Shown here: positions 1 to 7,769 of the stretch, in pieces
How the letters are laid out: every line of letters starts with the position of its first letter
How positions within the stretch are numbered: the first letter of the stretch is position 1
Assembly (NCBI GenBank): GCA_021730785.1
Contig: JAKFWF010000049.1
Span: 62,001-126,000 of the forward strand
Length of the DNA stretch: 64,000 nucleotides
Direction: 5' to 3'
Source: Hyphomicrobiaceae bacterium
GTDB lineage: Bacteria; Pseudomonadota; Alphaproteobacteria; Rhizobiales; Hyphomicrobiaceae
Notes under the pieces: generated by a model
What the model was told of the DNA's origin: nothing
Database searches by the model: none
What the model saw: the letters and a program-made list of their open reading frames with translations, nothing else
Program-made: the position numbers and the translations under genes

Positions 1-950
1 AACGCGAACGTGTCCGCTGTCGGCTCGATGCCGAAGCTCCCCTGGTTGACGTACTGCCGATCCATCTTCGAGAAGCGGTTGGTCTGCAGGAAGACCTGCA
101 TTGCCGAGGCGACGAGACCGTGCCGGCGCAATTTCTCGGCAGCGCGCGTCGCATAGGCGCCGATGGCCTGCTCGAGGTCTGGCCATTCCTCGATCGCTCT
201 GCCAAATGAGCGCGTGACTGCCAGCGACTTCTTGGGCGCCGGTGCCATCGAGAGCGACATGCACGATGTGCCGCGCAGCTCCCAGAGTGTGCGCAAGCCA
301 ACGACCGACAGCAGCTTGCGGATTTCCTCATCCGGTGCTGCTACAAAATCCGCAATTGTCGCGATGCCGACCGCCTTGAGCTTGTGCGCTGAAGCAGGTC
401 CGATGCCCCAGACCGCGCCGACCTCGAGCTCGCCGTAGGCGCTGGCTCGCTGATCGGCATAGCGCAGATCGCAGACGCCGGAACCGGCGCGATCCTTCTT
501 GGCGACGGCGTTGGCAAGCTTGGCGATTGTTTTGGTCGGGCCAATCCCGACGCATGTCGGAATCTTCGTCGCCTTCAGAACGGCCGCGCGAATGTACGCC
601 GCGCGTTCCGGTGCGTCGTTGATGCCGGTAAAATCCAGAAACATCTCGTCGATGGAGTACGGTTCGACCTGCGGCACCAACGTCGTCAGAACCTCATAGA
701 TGCGCCGCGACATGTCGCCATAGAGCGCATAGTTCGAGCTCTTCCAGATGACGTGCTCGAGCCCCGGGCGGCGACGCGCCAGATGGTAGGGCTCGCCCAT
801 CTTGATGCCGAGATCCTTCGCCTCATGCGTTCGCGCAATGGCGCAGCCATCGTTGTTGGAGAGCACGACGACCGGCTTGCCGCGCAGCGTCGGATCGAAG
901 GCCCGCTCGCAGGAGCAATAGAAGCTGTTGCCGTCGATGAGTGCGAACAT
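1..950 (-). CDS. umuC: Y-family DNA polymerase, UmuC subunit (3' end outside window)
   Basis: Error-prone translesion polymerase subunit of the Pol V type. It begins MFALIDGNSFYCSCERAF, the standard UmuC/DinB opening with the first metal-binding Asp, and has the catalytic SIDE motif (YSIDEMFLDFTG) near residues 99-108. The helix-hairpin-helix stretch and little-finger region follow, and the C-terminus runs off the left edge. The ATG lies 6 bases after the umuD stop, so the two genes form an operon. It should act with the upstream UmuD-like protein and RecA filaments to copy damaged DNA. Regulation is probably by LexA through the box at 1345-1359. The identification is firm; only the missing last third cannot be assessed. 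Confidence 0.95.
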   Translation of the reverse strand, partial: MFALIDGNSFYCSCERAFDPTLRGKPVVVLSNNDGCAIARTHEAKDLGIKMGEPYHLARRRPGLEHVIWKSSNYALYGDMSRRIYEVLTTLVPQVEPYSIDEMFLDFTGINDAPERAAYIRAAVLKATKIPTCVGIGPTKTIAKLANAVAKKDRAGSGVCDLRYADQRASAYGELEVGAVWGIGPASAHKLKAVGIATIADFVAAPDEEIRKLLSVVGLRTLWELRGTSCMSLSMAPAPKKSLAVTRSFGRAIEEWPDLEQAIGAYATRAAEKLRRHGLVASAMQVFLQTNRFSKMDRQYVNQGSFGIEPTADTFA

Positions 951-956
951 GCAGGT

Positions 957-1325
957 TCACACCTTGAAGCGGACGAAGGATTCGACGATGGCCCAGATCT
1001 CAACCTCATCGGCAACGGGTTTGGCATCGGAAGCCGAAGGCTTGAGCCACCAGCCACCATCCTTGAACGACAGCGTGGCGAGGATGACCTCGCCATCGAC
1101 GATGGCAACGCACACCTTGCCGGCGACCGGATCAGCGGCAGCATTGACGACCAGCACATCGCCATGACGGATGCCGCGCGCCTTCAGTGCCTGTCCGACC
1201 ACGCGCACCGGATAGAGCTGCGGCCGGCGCAGATCGAGCATCGCGGCCAGATCGATGACCGGCTCGATGTGATCTTGTGCCGGGCTCTGGAATCCCGTGG
1301 TGTCATCACCTTGATAGCTTCTCAT
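957..1325 (-). CDS. umuD: UmuD-like polymerase V accessory protein, catalytically dead and already UmuD'-like
   Basis: This 122-residue protein aligns along the S24/LexA-like fold of UmuD (SPAQDHIEPVIDL, GIRHGDVLVV, VDGEVILATL). Two features are unusual. The N-terminal arm before the cleavage-site Gly is only about 10 residues instead of 24. The self-cleavage dyad is also missing: the Ser of GDSM aligns with Ala in VGQALK, and the Lys of the VKKL segment aligns with Ala in ILATL. It therefore resembles mature UmuD' and should not need RecA-stimulated autocleavage. I chose the ATG at 1325, with a G-rich ribosome-binding site, because the longer frame would run through the LexA box. It is followed directly by umuC. 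Confidence 0.85.
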   Translation of the reverse strand: MRSYQGDDTTGFQSPAQDHIEPVIDLAAMLDLRRPQLYPVRVVGQALKARGIRHGDVLVVNAAADPVAGKVCVAIVDGEVILATLSFKDGGWWLKPSASDAKPVADEVEIWAIVESFVRFKV

Positions 1326-1344
1326 AGTGCCCCCAAACAAACGC

Positions 1345-1359
1345 GAACATAACAGGAAC
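1345..1359 (-). promoter_or_regulatory. LexA (SOS) box, GAAC-N7-GAAC
   Basis: The + strand reads GAACATAACAGGAAC, i.e. GAAC, seven bases, GAAC; the complement is GTTC-N7-GTTC, the known alphaproteobacterial LexA operator. It sits 20 bases upstream of umuD and 77 bases upstream of the divergent SRAP gene, so one operator could silence both. Confidence 0.85.
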
Positions 1360-1435
1360 ATTAGGGAGCGCAAGGCACCACCCGAACGCAGTGCAAAAGT
1401 GGCCTTTTCCTTTGCTGGCAGCTACTATCCCCTTC

Positions 1436-2095
1436 ATGTGTAACCTCTATTCTATGACCCGCGCCCGAGAGGCCGTGCTCCGGCTTTTTCGGGTGGGCGG
1501 CAATCGCGCCGAGCAGTTCGAGCCGCAATCCGCGATTTTCCCGGGGCGCATGGCGACGGTCGTGCGCCGCGCAGCCGATGGCGAGCGTGAGCTGACGCGC
1601 CTCAGCTGGGGTTATGTACTCAATCAGAAAGACCGGGCGCCCAAGCGCGTCACCAATGTTCGTGATGACAAAGCGCTGGTCAGCTCGTTCTGGCGCGACA
1701 GCATCGAGCAGCGCCGCTGCCTCGTGCCCGCCTCGTCATTTGCGGAACCCAAGGAGGTGACGCCAGCGACGTGGCATTGGTTCGGGCTGATCGGCGCCGA
1801 GCCACGGCCCCTCTTCGCCTTCCCGGGCATCTGGCGGCGCTACAAGGGACCGATCCGCAAGGGCGGCGAGCCCGTCGAGCTCGATGTCTACGCCTTCATG
1901 ACGACATTGCCCAACGCGCTGGTGGGCAGCATCAATCACGAGCGCATGCCGGTGCTGTTGACCGAAGAAGCCGAATTCGAAACCTGGCTCACGGGCAGCA
2001 CCACGGAGGCGATGGGCCTCGTCAAAAGCTATGATCCCGCCAGGATGCGGATGGTACAGTCCGGGTTTGCGAAGGAAGATCTGCTCGCGGTGTGA
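1436..2095 (+). CDS. SOS response-associated peptidase (SRAP/YedK/HMCES family)
   Basis: SRAP proteins form a DNA-protein crosslink with abasic sites in single-stranded DNA and shield them from error-prone repair. The start is fixed by the catalytic Cys, which must be residue 2: the reading MCNLYSMTRARE begins at 1436, although the frame is open earlier. Family features are NVRDDKA (normally NARSE-like), RRCLVPASSFAEP with the conserved Glu, and the His motif NHERMPVLL. Length, 219 residues, is normal. It is divergent from umuDC across a LexA box, which fits its name and role. The pairing with umuDC suggests a small mutagenesis and abasic-site tolerance unit. Confidence 0.93.
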   Translation: MCNLYSMTRAREAVLRLFRVGGNRAEQFEPQSAIFPGRMATVVRRAADGERELTRLSWGYVLNQKDRAPKRVTNVRDDKALVSSFWRDSIEQRRCLVPASSFAEPKEVTPATWHWFGLIGAEPRPLFAFPGIWRRYKGPIRKGGEPVELDVYAFMTTLPNALVGSINHERMPVLLTEEAEFETWLTGSTTEAMGLVKSYDPARMRMVQSGFAKEDLLAV

Positions 2096-2098
2096 GGT

Positions 2099-2503
2099 TC
2101 AGCTGCCGCCAGTGAATTTCCGCAAGGCATATTCGGATGTGGAAGCGAAGCTGAACTGCTCCAGCCAAGCCGTCAGATCGCACTCGCGATAGAGCACCTT
2201 CGCCCGTTTCCCCGGCCCGGCCTTGATGTAACGCGGCCCTTCGCCAGACACCCGCAGCCGTTCGAGCGTGCGCGGGCTCAGCCGCACAATTTTCGCCGCT
2301 TCGGATGTCGTGAGCATGCAAGGTGTGCGTCCGGATTCCGGCTCGGTCCTGGCGTCGGTCATGGAGGCTGGGCCATTGTGCTCAGCCATCACACCCCGGC
2401 CTTCACTGGCCGGCCAGCTGCCCTCGACCTCGACACCATGCGGCCAGCGCGTTGTCAGCGGCCATCGGCCTCTGTTCCGGAACCAGTTGTCATCACTCGC
2501 CAT
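2099..2503 (-). CDS. Helix-turn-helix DNA-binding protein, excisionase/AlpA-like
   Basis: About 134 residues from the ATG at 2503, which has a GAGG sequence 8 bases upstream. The N-terminal half has no recognisable domain and looks disordered. Residues about 62-115 form a MerR/AlpA-type winged HTH (MLTTSEAAKIVRLSPRTLERL, then a Tyr-rich wing and a DLTAWLEQ helix). Such domains occur in phage and island excisionases and in small regulators. It converges tail to tail with the SRAP gene. A tRNA 3' fragment lies about 180 bases upstream, so it may be left over from an integrated element. The function beyond DNA binding is not known. Confidence 0.65.
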   Translation of the reverse strand: MASDDNWFRNRGRWPLTTRWPHGVEVEGSWPASEGRGVMAEHNGPASMTDARTEPESGRTPCMLTTSEAAKIVRLSPRTLERLRVSGEGPRYIKAGPGKRAKVLYRECDLTAWLEQFSFASTSEYALRKFTGGS

Positions 2504-2685
2504 GCCACGCCTCGCGTCACACCCTGAGTTTGGGTGATCCTGCCGTGGTGACCTGGACAGCAAAAAGATCGCGCGCAGCAATCGGCCCCGGTCGAATTCC
2601 GAGGAGCCGTGTTGTCGATGTTAGCCCGGCGTTAGCCGCGAGGAACTTGTCGGTTTGCAGGGGAGGTTTAAGTCTTTGATTTTAT

Positions 2686-2727
2686 TGGTGGAGCCGAGGA
2701 GGATCGAACTCCTGACCTCTGCAGTGC
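2686..2727 (-). pseudogene. 3' fragment of a tRNA-Ala gene (candidate attachment-site scar)
   Basis: Read on the minus strand, this is a tRNA 3' half: end of the anticodon loop (CGC then AC), a T arm with stem AGGAG/CTCCT around TTCGATC, acceptor strand CGGCTCC, discriminator A and encoded CCA. It matches tRNA-Ala 3' ends. The sequence before the anticodon loop does not pair with TGCAG and contains no D arm or 5' acceptor strand, so the gene is not complete. Such 3' fragments are typical scars of site-specific integration at tRNA genes. The 2504-2936 interval holds nothing else I can identify. Confidence 0.6.
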
Positions 2728-2936
2728 GATAGACCGATCCTGGACGCGAGCGTACGGGCAGCGCCAACACCGATCCAAGGGGCTCTAGCCACATATCCGC
2801 ATTAGGCTGAATCCATATGCTCAGGAACCGCCAGCGCTGCCCAAGCGCCCGCAGGAACTTGCGCCCTCTCGGTTATACAGTGGCTATATGCTGAATTTTG
2901 AGGCTTCAGTCTGGCGGCGCAACTATCTGAAAAAAT

Positions 2937-3013
2937 TGGTCGGAGCGGGGAGATTCGAACTCCCGACCCCTTGCTCCCGAAGCAAGTGCGCTACCAGGCT
3001 GCGCTACGCTCCG
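2937..3013 (-). tRNA. tRNA-Pro (anticodon CGG)
   Basis: Complete cloverleaf on the minus strand: acceptor CGGAGCG pairing with CGCTCCG, D arm with GCGCAG and CCTGGTAGCGC, anticodon stem CTTGC/GCAAG around loop TTCGGGA, T arm GGGAG TTCGAAT CTCCC, then A and encoded CCA. Loop positions 34-36 read CGG, giving proline. Between this gene and ribF (3014-3260) I see no gene. Confidence 0.97.
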
Positions 3014-3260
3014 ACAATTGCGGCCCGACAATGATGCCATCAGCCACGTTCGCTGCCTGCGAGTGCCCAAGCATCACGCGATGCTGCCGTTCGGGAAATC
3101 GGCGGCGCCAGGGGCGTGGACCATTGGATGATCCGAGAGTGACCTTGGCGCGAGCGCTCGTAAGCGTCGCTGGCCTTACCAGTGGGGGTGCCCCCTGGCA
3201 AGGCCAAATCTGGCCAAACCGGGCAGCGCATCATGTGTTACGCCGCAGCGGCCATCGACT

Positions 3261-4262
3261 TCAGGCCCCCCCCAACGGCATGGCGGCCAGCGGGTCGCTC
3301 CCGGCGATGCGGGCCAGGATCTCGGCGGCGCGCGCGCAATCGCGCTGCATCTGCGCTTTCAACGCTTCGACGCCCTCGAAGGCGCCGTCGCTGCGGATGA
3401 AGTCGACGAAGGCGACGCCAATCTCGGTGCCGTAGAGGTCGCCGTCGAAGGCGAGCAGGAAGGTTTCCAGGATGGCTGCGCCGTTGTCGAACTGCGGGCG
3501 TGTGCCGAAGTAGGCCGCCGCCGCGAGCCGTTCGCCGCCGACGTGGACCAAGGCCGCATAGATGCCGTGGCCGAGGCGGGTCGCAGGCGGCATCGCGATG
3601 TTGGCCGTCGGAAAGCCGAGGCCGGTGCCCCGTTTTGCTCCGCCCACCACGCGGCCGGACACGCGCCAGCGGTGACCAAGGGCGAGGTTGGCACCCGCCA
3701 CGTCGCCCTGTGCCAACAGCCCGCGGACCGCACTCGACGAGAACACCGCGCCGCCATTGCCGACGGGTGCGACGACCGTAACACCGAAGCCCAACTCGGC
3801 GCCGAGCGCGCGCATCAGGTCGGGCGTGCCGGCCCGATCGCGGCCGAAGCTGAAGTCGTAGCCGATGACGACGTGGGTAACGCCCAGGCGGCCGATCAGG
3901 ATGTCTTCGACGAAGGCGCGGGCCGGCAGGTGCGCGAGCGCGCGGTCGAAGGGCAGGATCACCGCCTGGTCGAGGCCGAACTGCGCGAACAGCTGCATCT
4001 GGCGCTCGCGCGGCGTGATCGTGAAGTGTGGCAGGTCGGGCCGGAAGAAGACGCGCGGATGCGGCTCGAACACCATGACCCCGGCGGGCGCCGCAAGTTT
4101 GGCCGCCACGTCGCACGCGCTGCGCAGCAGGGCCTGGTGCCCGCGGTGCACGCCGTCGAAGTTGCCAATGGCGAGGACCGCGCCACGGTGGCGGCCAGTG
4201 GCCAATGCGGCACCATCGATCGTGGTGAAGGCGGGGCTCATTTGATCAGGTGAACGGGTCAT
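3261..4262 (-). CDS. ribF: Bifunctional riboflavin kinase / FAD synthetase
   Basis: Converts riboflavin to FMN and FMN to FAD in the cytoplasm. The N-terminal nucleotidyltransferase domain has IGNFDGVHRGHQ (about residues 32-43). The C-terminal flavokinase domain has GTGLGFPTANI, GIYAALVHVGG and the ETFLLAFDGDLYGTEIGV stretch. Length, 333 residues, is normal for the bifunctional enzyme. I kept the upstream ATG at 4262 because AGGGG lies just before it; an internal ATG at 4241 lacks a ribosome-binding site. It is followed by an SDR gene in the opposite sense of reading order (upstream at 5111) with a 54-base gap, so it may share a leftward transcript. Confidence 0.95.
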   Translation of the reverse strand: MTRSPDQMSPAFTTIDGAALATGRHRGAVLAIGNFDGVHRGHQALLRSACDVAAKLAAPAGVMVFEPHPRVFFRPDLPHFTITPRERQMQLFAQFGLDQAVILPFDRALAHLPARAFVEDILIGRLGVTHVVIGYDFSFGRDRAGTPDLMRALGAELGFGVTVVAPVGNGGAVFSSSAVRGLLAQGDVAGANLALGHRWRVSGRVVGGAKRGTGLGFPTANIAMPPATRLGHGIYAALVHVGGERLAAAAYFGTRPQFDNGAAILETFLLAFDGDLYGTEIGVAFVDFIRSDGAFEGVEALKAQMQRDCARAAEILARIAGSDPLAAMPLGGA

Positions 4263-4316
4263 GGCCCCTGAACTAGCGTCCGGCGCGCGGTTTGGGTAGG
4301 GCCGTCGTATCCTGGA

Positions 4317-5111
4317 TTAAACCGCGCGTGCGGTCAGTCCGCCATCGACCGGCAGAATGACGGCATTGATGTAGGCCGCGTCGTCGCTGGCGAGGAACAA
4401 TGCGGCGTTGGCCACGTCCCAGGCCGTGCCCATGCGGCCCGTCGGGCACGCGGCGTGGCGCTTGGCCACCATCTCCTCGCGCGAGCCGTAGGCTGAGGTG
4501 ATCTGGTTGTAGATCATCGGCGTGTCCATGAGACCCGGGCAGATCGCGTTCACGCGGATGCCGCGCGCCGCATACTGCAGGGCGAGGCCGACGGTCAGCT
4601 GGTTCACCGCGCCCTTGGCCGCGTAGTAGCTCGCATAGTCGTAGCCGACATAGCGCAGGCCGGCTGCCGACGAGATGTTGATGATCGAGCCCCGCCCCTG
4701 GGACAGCATCACCGGCAGCGCGTGCTTGCAGGCCAGAACGACGCCCTTGAGGTTGAGATCGAGTTCGCGATCCCATTCGGCTTCGCTGAGCTCGACGGGT
4801 CCGCCCATTTTCGCGTGACCGACGTTGTTATGCAGGACGTCGATGCGGCCATGGGCTTTGACGGTGCGATCGACGGCAGCTTCGACCTCGGCCGATTTCG
4901 TCACGTCACAGGCGAGCGCGAGGGCCTGGCCACCTTCGGCAGCGATAATGCCCGCTGTCTCCTCGGCGGCTGTCAGGCCAATGTCGGCGCACACGACTTT
5001 GGCACCGGCCCGGGCGAACGTCACCGCACAGGCCTTGCCGTTGCCCCATCCCGGACCGATCGAGCCGGCCCCGAACACCAGGGCGATCCTGCCTGCGAGG
5101 CGCTGCGTCAT
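4317..5111 (-). CDS. SDR family oxidoreductase
   Basis: Short-chain dehydrogenase/reductase of 264 residues. It has an unusual nucleotide loop GAGSIGPGWGNG in place of TGxxxGxG, the acidic residue of CADI that suggests NAD(H) preference, HNNVG, catalytic Ser in NISSAAGLR, and a canonical YYAAKGAV (Tyr/Lys) active site. The C-terminal DGGLTARAV ending is typical of classical SDRs. The substrate cannot be read from the sequence. The extended glycine loop occurs in a subset of SDRs annotated as glucose or ribitol dehydrogenase-like, but that is not enough to assign one. Confidence 0.85.
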   Translation of the reverse strand: MTQRLAGRIALVFGAGSIGPGWGNGKACAVTFARAGAKVVCADIGLTAAEETAGIIAAEGGQALALACDVTKSAEVEAAVDRTVKAHGRIDVLHNNVGHAKMGGPVELSEAEWDRELDLNLKGVVLACKHALPVMLSQGRGSIINISSAAGLRYVGYDYASYYAAKGAVNQLTVGLALQYAARGIRVNAICPGLMDTPMIYNQITSAYGSREEMVAKRHAACPTGRMGTAWDVANAALFLASDDAAYINAVILPVDGGLTARAV

Positions 5112-5150
5112 GGCTGATCCGTTTGCAGGTGCGGGACGTCCGTCGCCGTG

Positions 5151-5783
5151 TCACACGAGGCCGAGCGCCAGCTGAACGGGCTTGAACGAGCGCCGATGAT
5201 AGGCGCTAACCCCGTGATGTGCCAGTGCGATGGCGTGCTCGGCGGTGCCATAGCCCTTATGCCGCTCGAAGCCATAGCCCGGCAGCTCGCGGCCCAGCGC
5301 AATCATGATCCGGTCGCGCGTCACCTTGGCGATGATCGAGGCGGCAGCAATCGACAGGCACCGCGCATCGCCCTTGACGATCGTGCGGGTCTCGCATTTC
5401 AGCAGCGGCGCCCGGTTGCCGTCAATCAGCGCGAGGCGCGGCGCTACGGGCAGAGCTGCGACCGCTTCGCTCATGGCCCACATGGTGGCGTGCAGGATGT
5501 TGTCGCGGTCGATGCGGGTGACATCGGCGATGCCGACACCGACCTTTGCTGTCGCCATGATGCGTGGATACAGCAATTCGCGCGCGTCTGCATCGAGGGT
5601 CTTGCTATCGGCGATGCCGGGCGGAATCGCCGCCGGGTCCAGGATGACGGCTGCGGCGACAACGGGGCCGGCCCAGGGGCCGCGTCCCGCTTCGTCGATG
5701 CCGCATACCGGCCCGCCGTTGAGGCGCAGCGACACCTCTTCCAGCTCGAACGATGCCCGCAGAATCGAATCGGACCTTGCCAT
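5151..5783 (-). CDS. rnhB: Ribonuclease HII
   Basis: Removes ribonucleotides and RNA from RNA-DNA hybrids. The hallmark GIDEAGRGPWAGPVV lies near residues 27-41 and carries the first two acidic metal ligands. The rest of the acidic set follows in IADSKTLD and ALIDGNRAP, with ASIIAKVTRDR after it. The 210-residue length is normal. It lies just downstream of the radical SAM gene, 56 bases away and in the same direction, so both repair genes may share the SOS-regulated transcript inferred from the box at 6983-6997. Confidence 0.95.
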   Translation of the reverse strand: MARSDSILRASFELEEVSLRLNGGPVCGIDEAGRGPWAGPVVAAAVILDPAAIPPGIADSKTLDADARELLYPRIMATAKVGVGIADVTRIDRDNILHATMWAMSEAVAALPVAPRLALIDGNRAPLLKCETRTIVKGDARCLSIAAASIIAKVTRDRIMIALGRELPGYGFERHKGYGTAEHAIALAHHGVSAYHRRSFKPVQLALGLV

Positions 5784-5839
5784 GGCCCAGTGTGCCGATA
5801 CCGGCCGTCACAGTCAAAGCGGAAGACCTCATGGCCCGC

Positions 5840-6958
5840 TCACAGCAGGCGCATCTGCCCGCCTTTCGGAACCGGGGCGCGGAACAAATCGGTGCGCAGC
5901 GTCAGATGGCGCCGGTTCATGCCGCAGCGGGCGAGGGCGAGGCGGAACCGGCTCGCGATCAGTTCGGCGAACGGACCGCTGCCCCGTTGCCGCAAGCCGA
6001 ACTCGGCCGTGTAGTCGCGTCCGCCGTGCATCGACTGCAGGATCTTGATGATGCGGGTGGCGCGGTCGGGAAACTCGGTCGCGAGCCATTCGCGGAAGAT
6101 CTCCTTCAGTTCGAGTGGCAGGCGTAGCAGCACATAGCCGGCGTCCTGGGCGCCGGCATCGCGCGCGGCATCGAGGATGGCTTCGATCTCGTGATCGTTG
6201 AGACCGGGGATGATCGGCGCCACCATCACCTGGGTCGGGATGCCGGCCGCGCTCAGCTGACGGAGCGCTGCGATCCGCCGCTCAGGCGCCGCCGCCCGCG
6301 GCTCCATGGCGCGGGCGACCTTCGCATCGAGCGTCGTCACCGACACGGCGACCTTGACAAGGCCACGGGCGGCGAGCCGCTGCAGAATGTCGATATCGCG
6401 CACCACCAGCGCCGACTTGGTGACGATGCCGACCGGGTGGCTCGCCCGATCGAGAACCTCGAGGATCTCGCGGCTGATGCGATACTGTCGCTCGATCGGC
6501 TGATAGGGGTCGGTCACGGCGCCGAGCGCAATCGTTTTCGGCACATAGGTGCGCGCCGCCAACTCTTTTTCCAGCAGGGCCGCAGCATTGGTCTTGGCGT
6601 ATAACTTCGTTTCGAAATCGAGGCCGGGGGAGTGCCCGAGATAGCTGTGGCCAGGCCGCGCGTAGCAATAGACGCAACCATGCTCGCAACCGCGATAGGG
6701 ATTGATCGATTGGTCGAACGAGAGATCCGGACTGTCGTTCTTCGCAATAATGCTTTTGGCTGGTTCGATCCGCACTTCGGTCTTGAAGGCATCGAGTTCA
6801 GCCAGACTGTCCCACCCGTCGTCCCAATCCTGCCGTTGCTGGCTTTCGAACCGGCCCACCCGGTTCGACCTTGCGCCGCGGCCGCGCCGGCGCTCCGCAT
6901 CGGTCATTGACTGCGGGTCACGCGGCGATGCATCGGAAGGGGCGCTGCTCGAACTCAT
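5840..6958 (-). CDS. SplB-like radical SAM protein (PA0069 family)
   Basis: Radical SAM enzyme of 372 residues related to spore photoproduct lyase. The cluster motif is CEHGCVYC (CxxxCxxC), preceded by INPYRG and followed by ARPGHSYLGHSPGLDF, a signature of the PA0069/COG1533 family. GAVTDPYQPIE and the VTTLD strand also fit. The N-terminal 60 residues are charged and probably disordered. SplB itself repairs thymine spore photoproducts; the substrate of this non-spore family is not established. A LexA box lies 25 bases upstream of the ATG, which argues for a DNA-damage role. The downstream neighbour is rnhB. Confidence 0.88.
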   Translation of the reverse strand: MSSSSAPSDASPRDPQSMTDAERRRGRGARSNRVGRFESQQRQDWDDGWDSLAELDAFKTEVRIEPAKSIIAKNDSPDLSFDQSINPYRGCEHGCVYCYARPGHSYLGHSPGLDFETKLYAKTNAAALLEKELAARTYVPKTIALGAVTDPYQPIERQYRISREILEVLDRASHPVGIVTKSALVVRDIDILQRLAARGLVKVAVSVTTLDAKVARAMEPRAAAPERRIAALRQLSAAGIPTQVMVAPIIPGLNDHEIEAILDAARDAGAQDAGYVLLRLPLELKEIFREWLATEFPDRATRIIKILQSMHGGRDYTAEFGLRQRGSGPFAELIASRFRLALARCGMNRRHLTLRTDLFRAPVPKGGQMRLL

Positions 6959-6982
6959 ATTTGGACATTAGCACGTTTAATA

Positions 6983-6997
6983 GAACATATAAAGAAC
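6983..6997 (-). promoter_or_regulatory. LexA (SOS) box upstream of the radical SAM gene
   Basis: The + strand reads GAACATATAAAGAAC, again GAAC-N7-GAAC. It is centred about 30 bases upstream of the leftward radical SAM start codon and about 75 bases upstream of the rightward glycosyltransferase start. Being intergenic and AT-rich, it is a much better operator candidate than a random match inside a gene. Confidence 0.75.
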
Positions 6998-7065
6998 AAA
7001 AAGCGTTTCGCTGTGAAGTTCGACATTTCGCCGGCCTGTGCTATGCCCCGCCCGAGGCCCGCTCC

Positions 7066-7755
7066 ATGATCTCCGTCGTCATCCCCACGCTGAACGCCGA
7101 GGCGTCCCTCGGCGAAACACTGAACGCGCTCATTCCAGCGGCGGTGGAGGGCGTGGTGCGCGAGGTGATCATCGTCGATGGCGGGTCGAGCGACCACACA
7201 CTAAAAATCGCCGATGCTTCAGGCGCCACGATCGTGCATGCTCCGAGTGGACGGGGCGCGCAACTGATGGCCGGCGCCAAGACGGCGAAGGGCACCTGGC
7301 TGCTGTTCCTGCATGCCGACACGGTTCTCGAGGCCGGCTGGTCCAGGGAAGCAGCGGTGTTCATGGAGCGCGTTGACCGCGGCAAGTTACAGCCGACCGC
7401 GGCCGCGTTCCGGTTCGCCCTGGACGACCATAGCTGGCAACCACGCCTTGTCGAAGCCGGTGTCGCCTTCCGCTCGTCGGTTCTGAAACTGCCCTATGGC
7501 GATCAGGGACTGCTGATCCAGCGGGCGCTGCATGACGAGGTCGGCGGGTTCCATGCGCTGCCGCTGATGGAGGACGTGGATTTGGTGCGTCGCCTGGGCC
7601 GCCGGCGCATCGTCACGTTGCGCACGGCGGCCGTGACGAGCGCCGTACGCTACCGGCGCGACGGCTACGCGCTCCGCGTGTTGCGCAACCTTACTTGCCT
7701 GATGCTCTATCGCCTGGGTGTGCCGATCGACACGATCATGCGGATCTACCGGTGA
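7066..7755 (+). CDS. Family 2 glycosyltransferase (TIGR04283-like)
   Basis: A soluble GT-A fold glycosyltransferase of 229 residues starting MISVVIPTLNAEASL. It has the nucleotide-sugar motif IIVDGGSSDHT, then GRGAQLMAGA and the DXD-like FLHADT, and a C-terminal catalytic MEDVDLVRR. These match the TIGR04283 subfamily, which lacks the large C-terminal membrane region of polymer synthases. The upstream ATG-open frame reaches back over the LexA box and was not used. The sugar donor and acceptor are unknown. It is divergent from the radical SAM gene and converges on the phosphatase gene. Confidence 0.88.
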   Translation: MISVVIPTLNAEASLGETLNALIPAAVEGVVREVIIVDGGSSDHTLKIADASGATIVHAPSGRGAQLMAGAKTAKGTWLLFLHADTVLEAGWSREAAVFMERVDRGKLQPTAAAFRFALDDHSWQPRLVEAGVAFRSSVLKLPYGDQGLLIQRALHDEVGGFHALPLMEDVDLVRRLGRRRIVTLRTAAVTSAVRYRRDGYALRVLRNLTCLMLYRLGVPIDTIMRIYR

Positions 7756-7769
7756 CGAGTGGCCGCGTG

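Noticed and set aside
686-1165. Other open frames overlapping umuC and umuD
   Set aside because: They are Ser/Arg/Ala-rich shadows of the minus-strand polymerase genes in GC-rich DNA.
957-1373. Longer UmuD start at 1373
   Set aside because: It would run through the LexA box, has no good ribosome-binding site, and adds residues unlike any UmuD.
7056-7065. Earlier starts of the glycosyltransferase frame (from 6871)
   Set aside because: The frame upstream of 7066 overlaps the divergent radical SAM gene and its LexA box, and the family starts at MISVVIPTLN.
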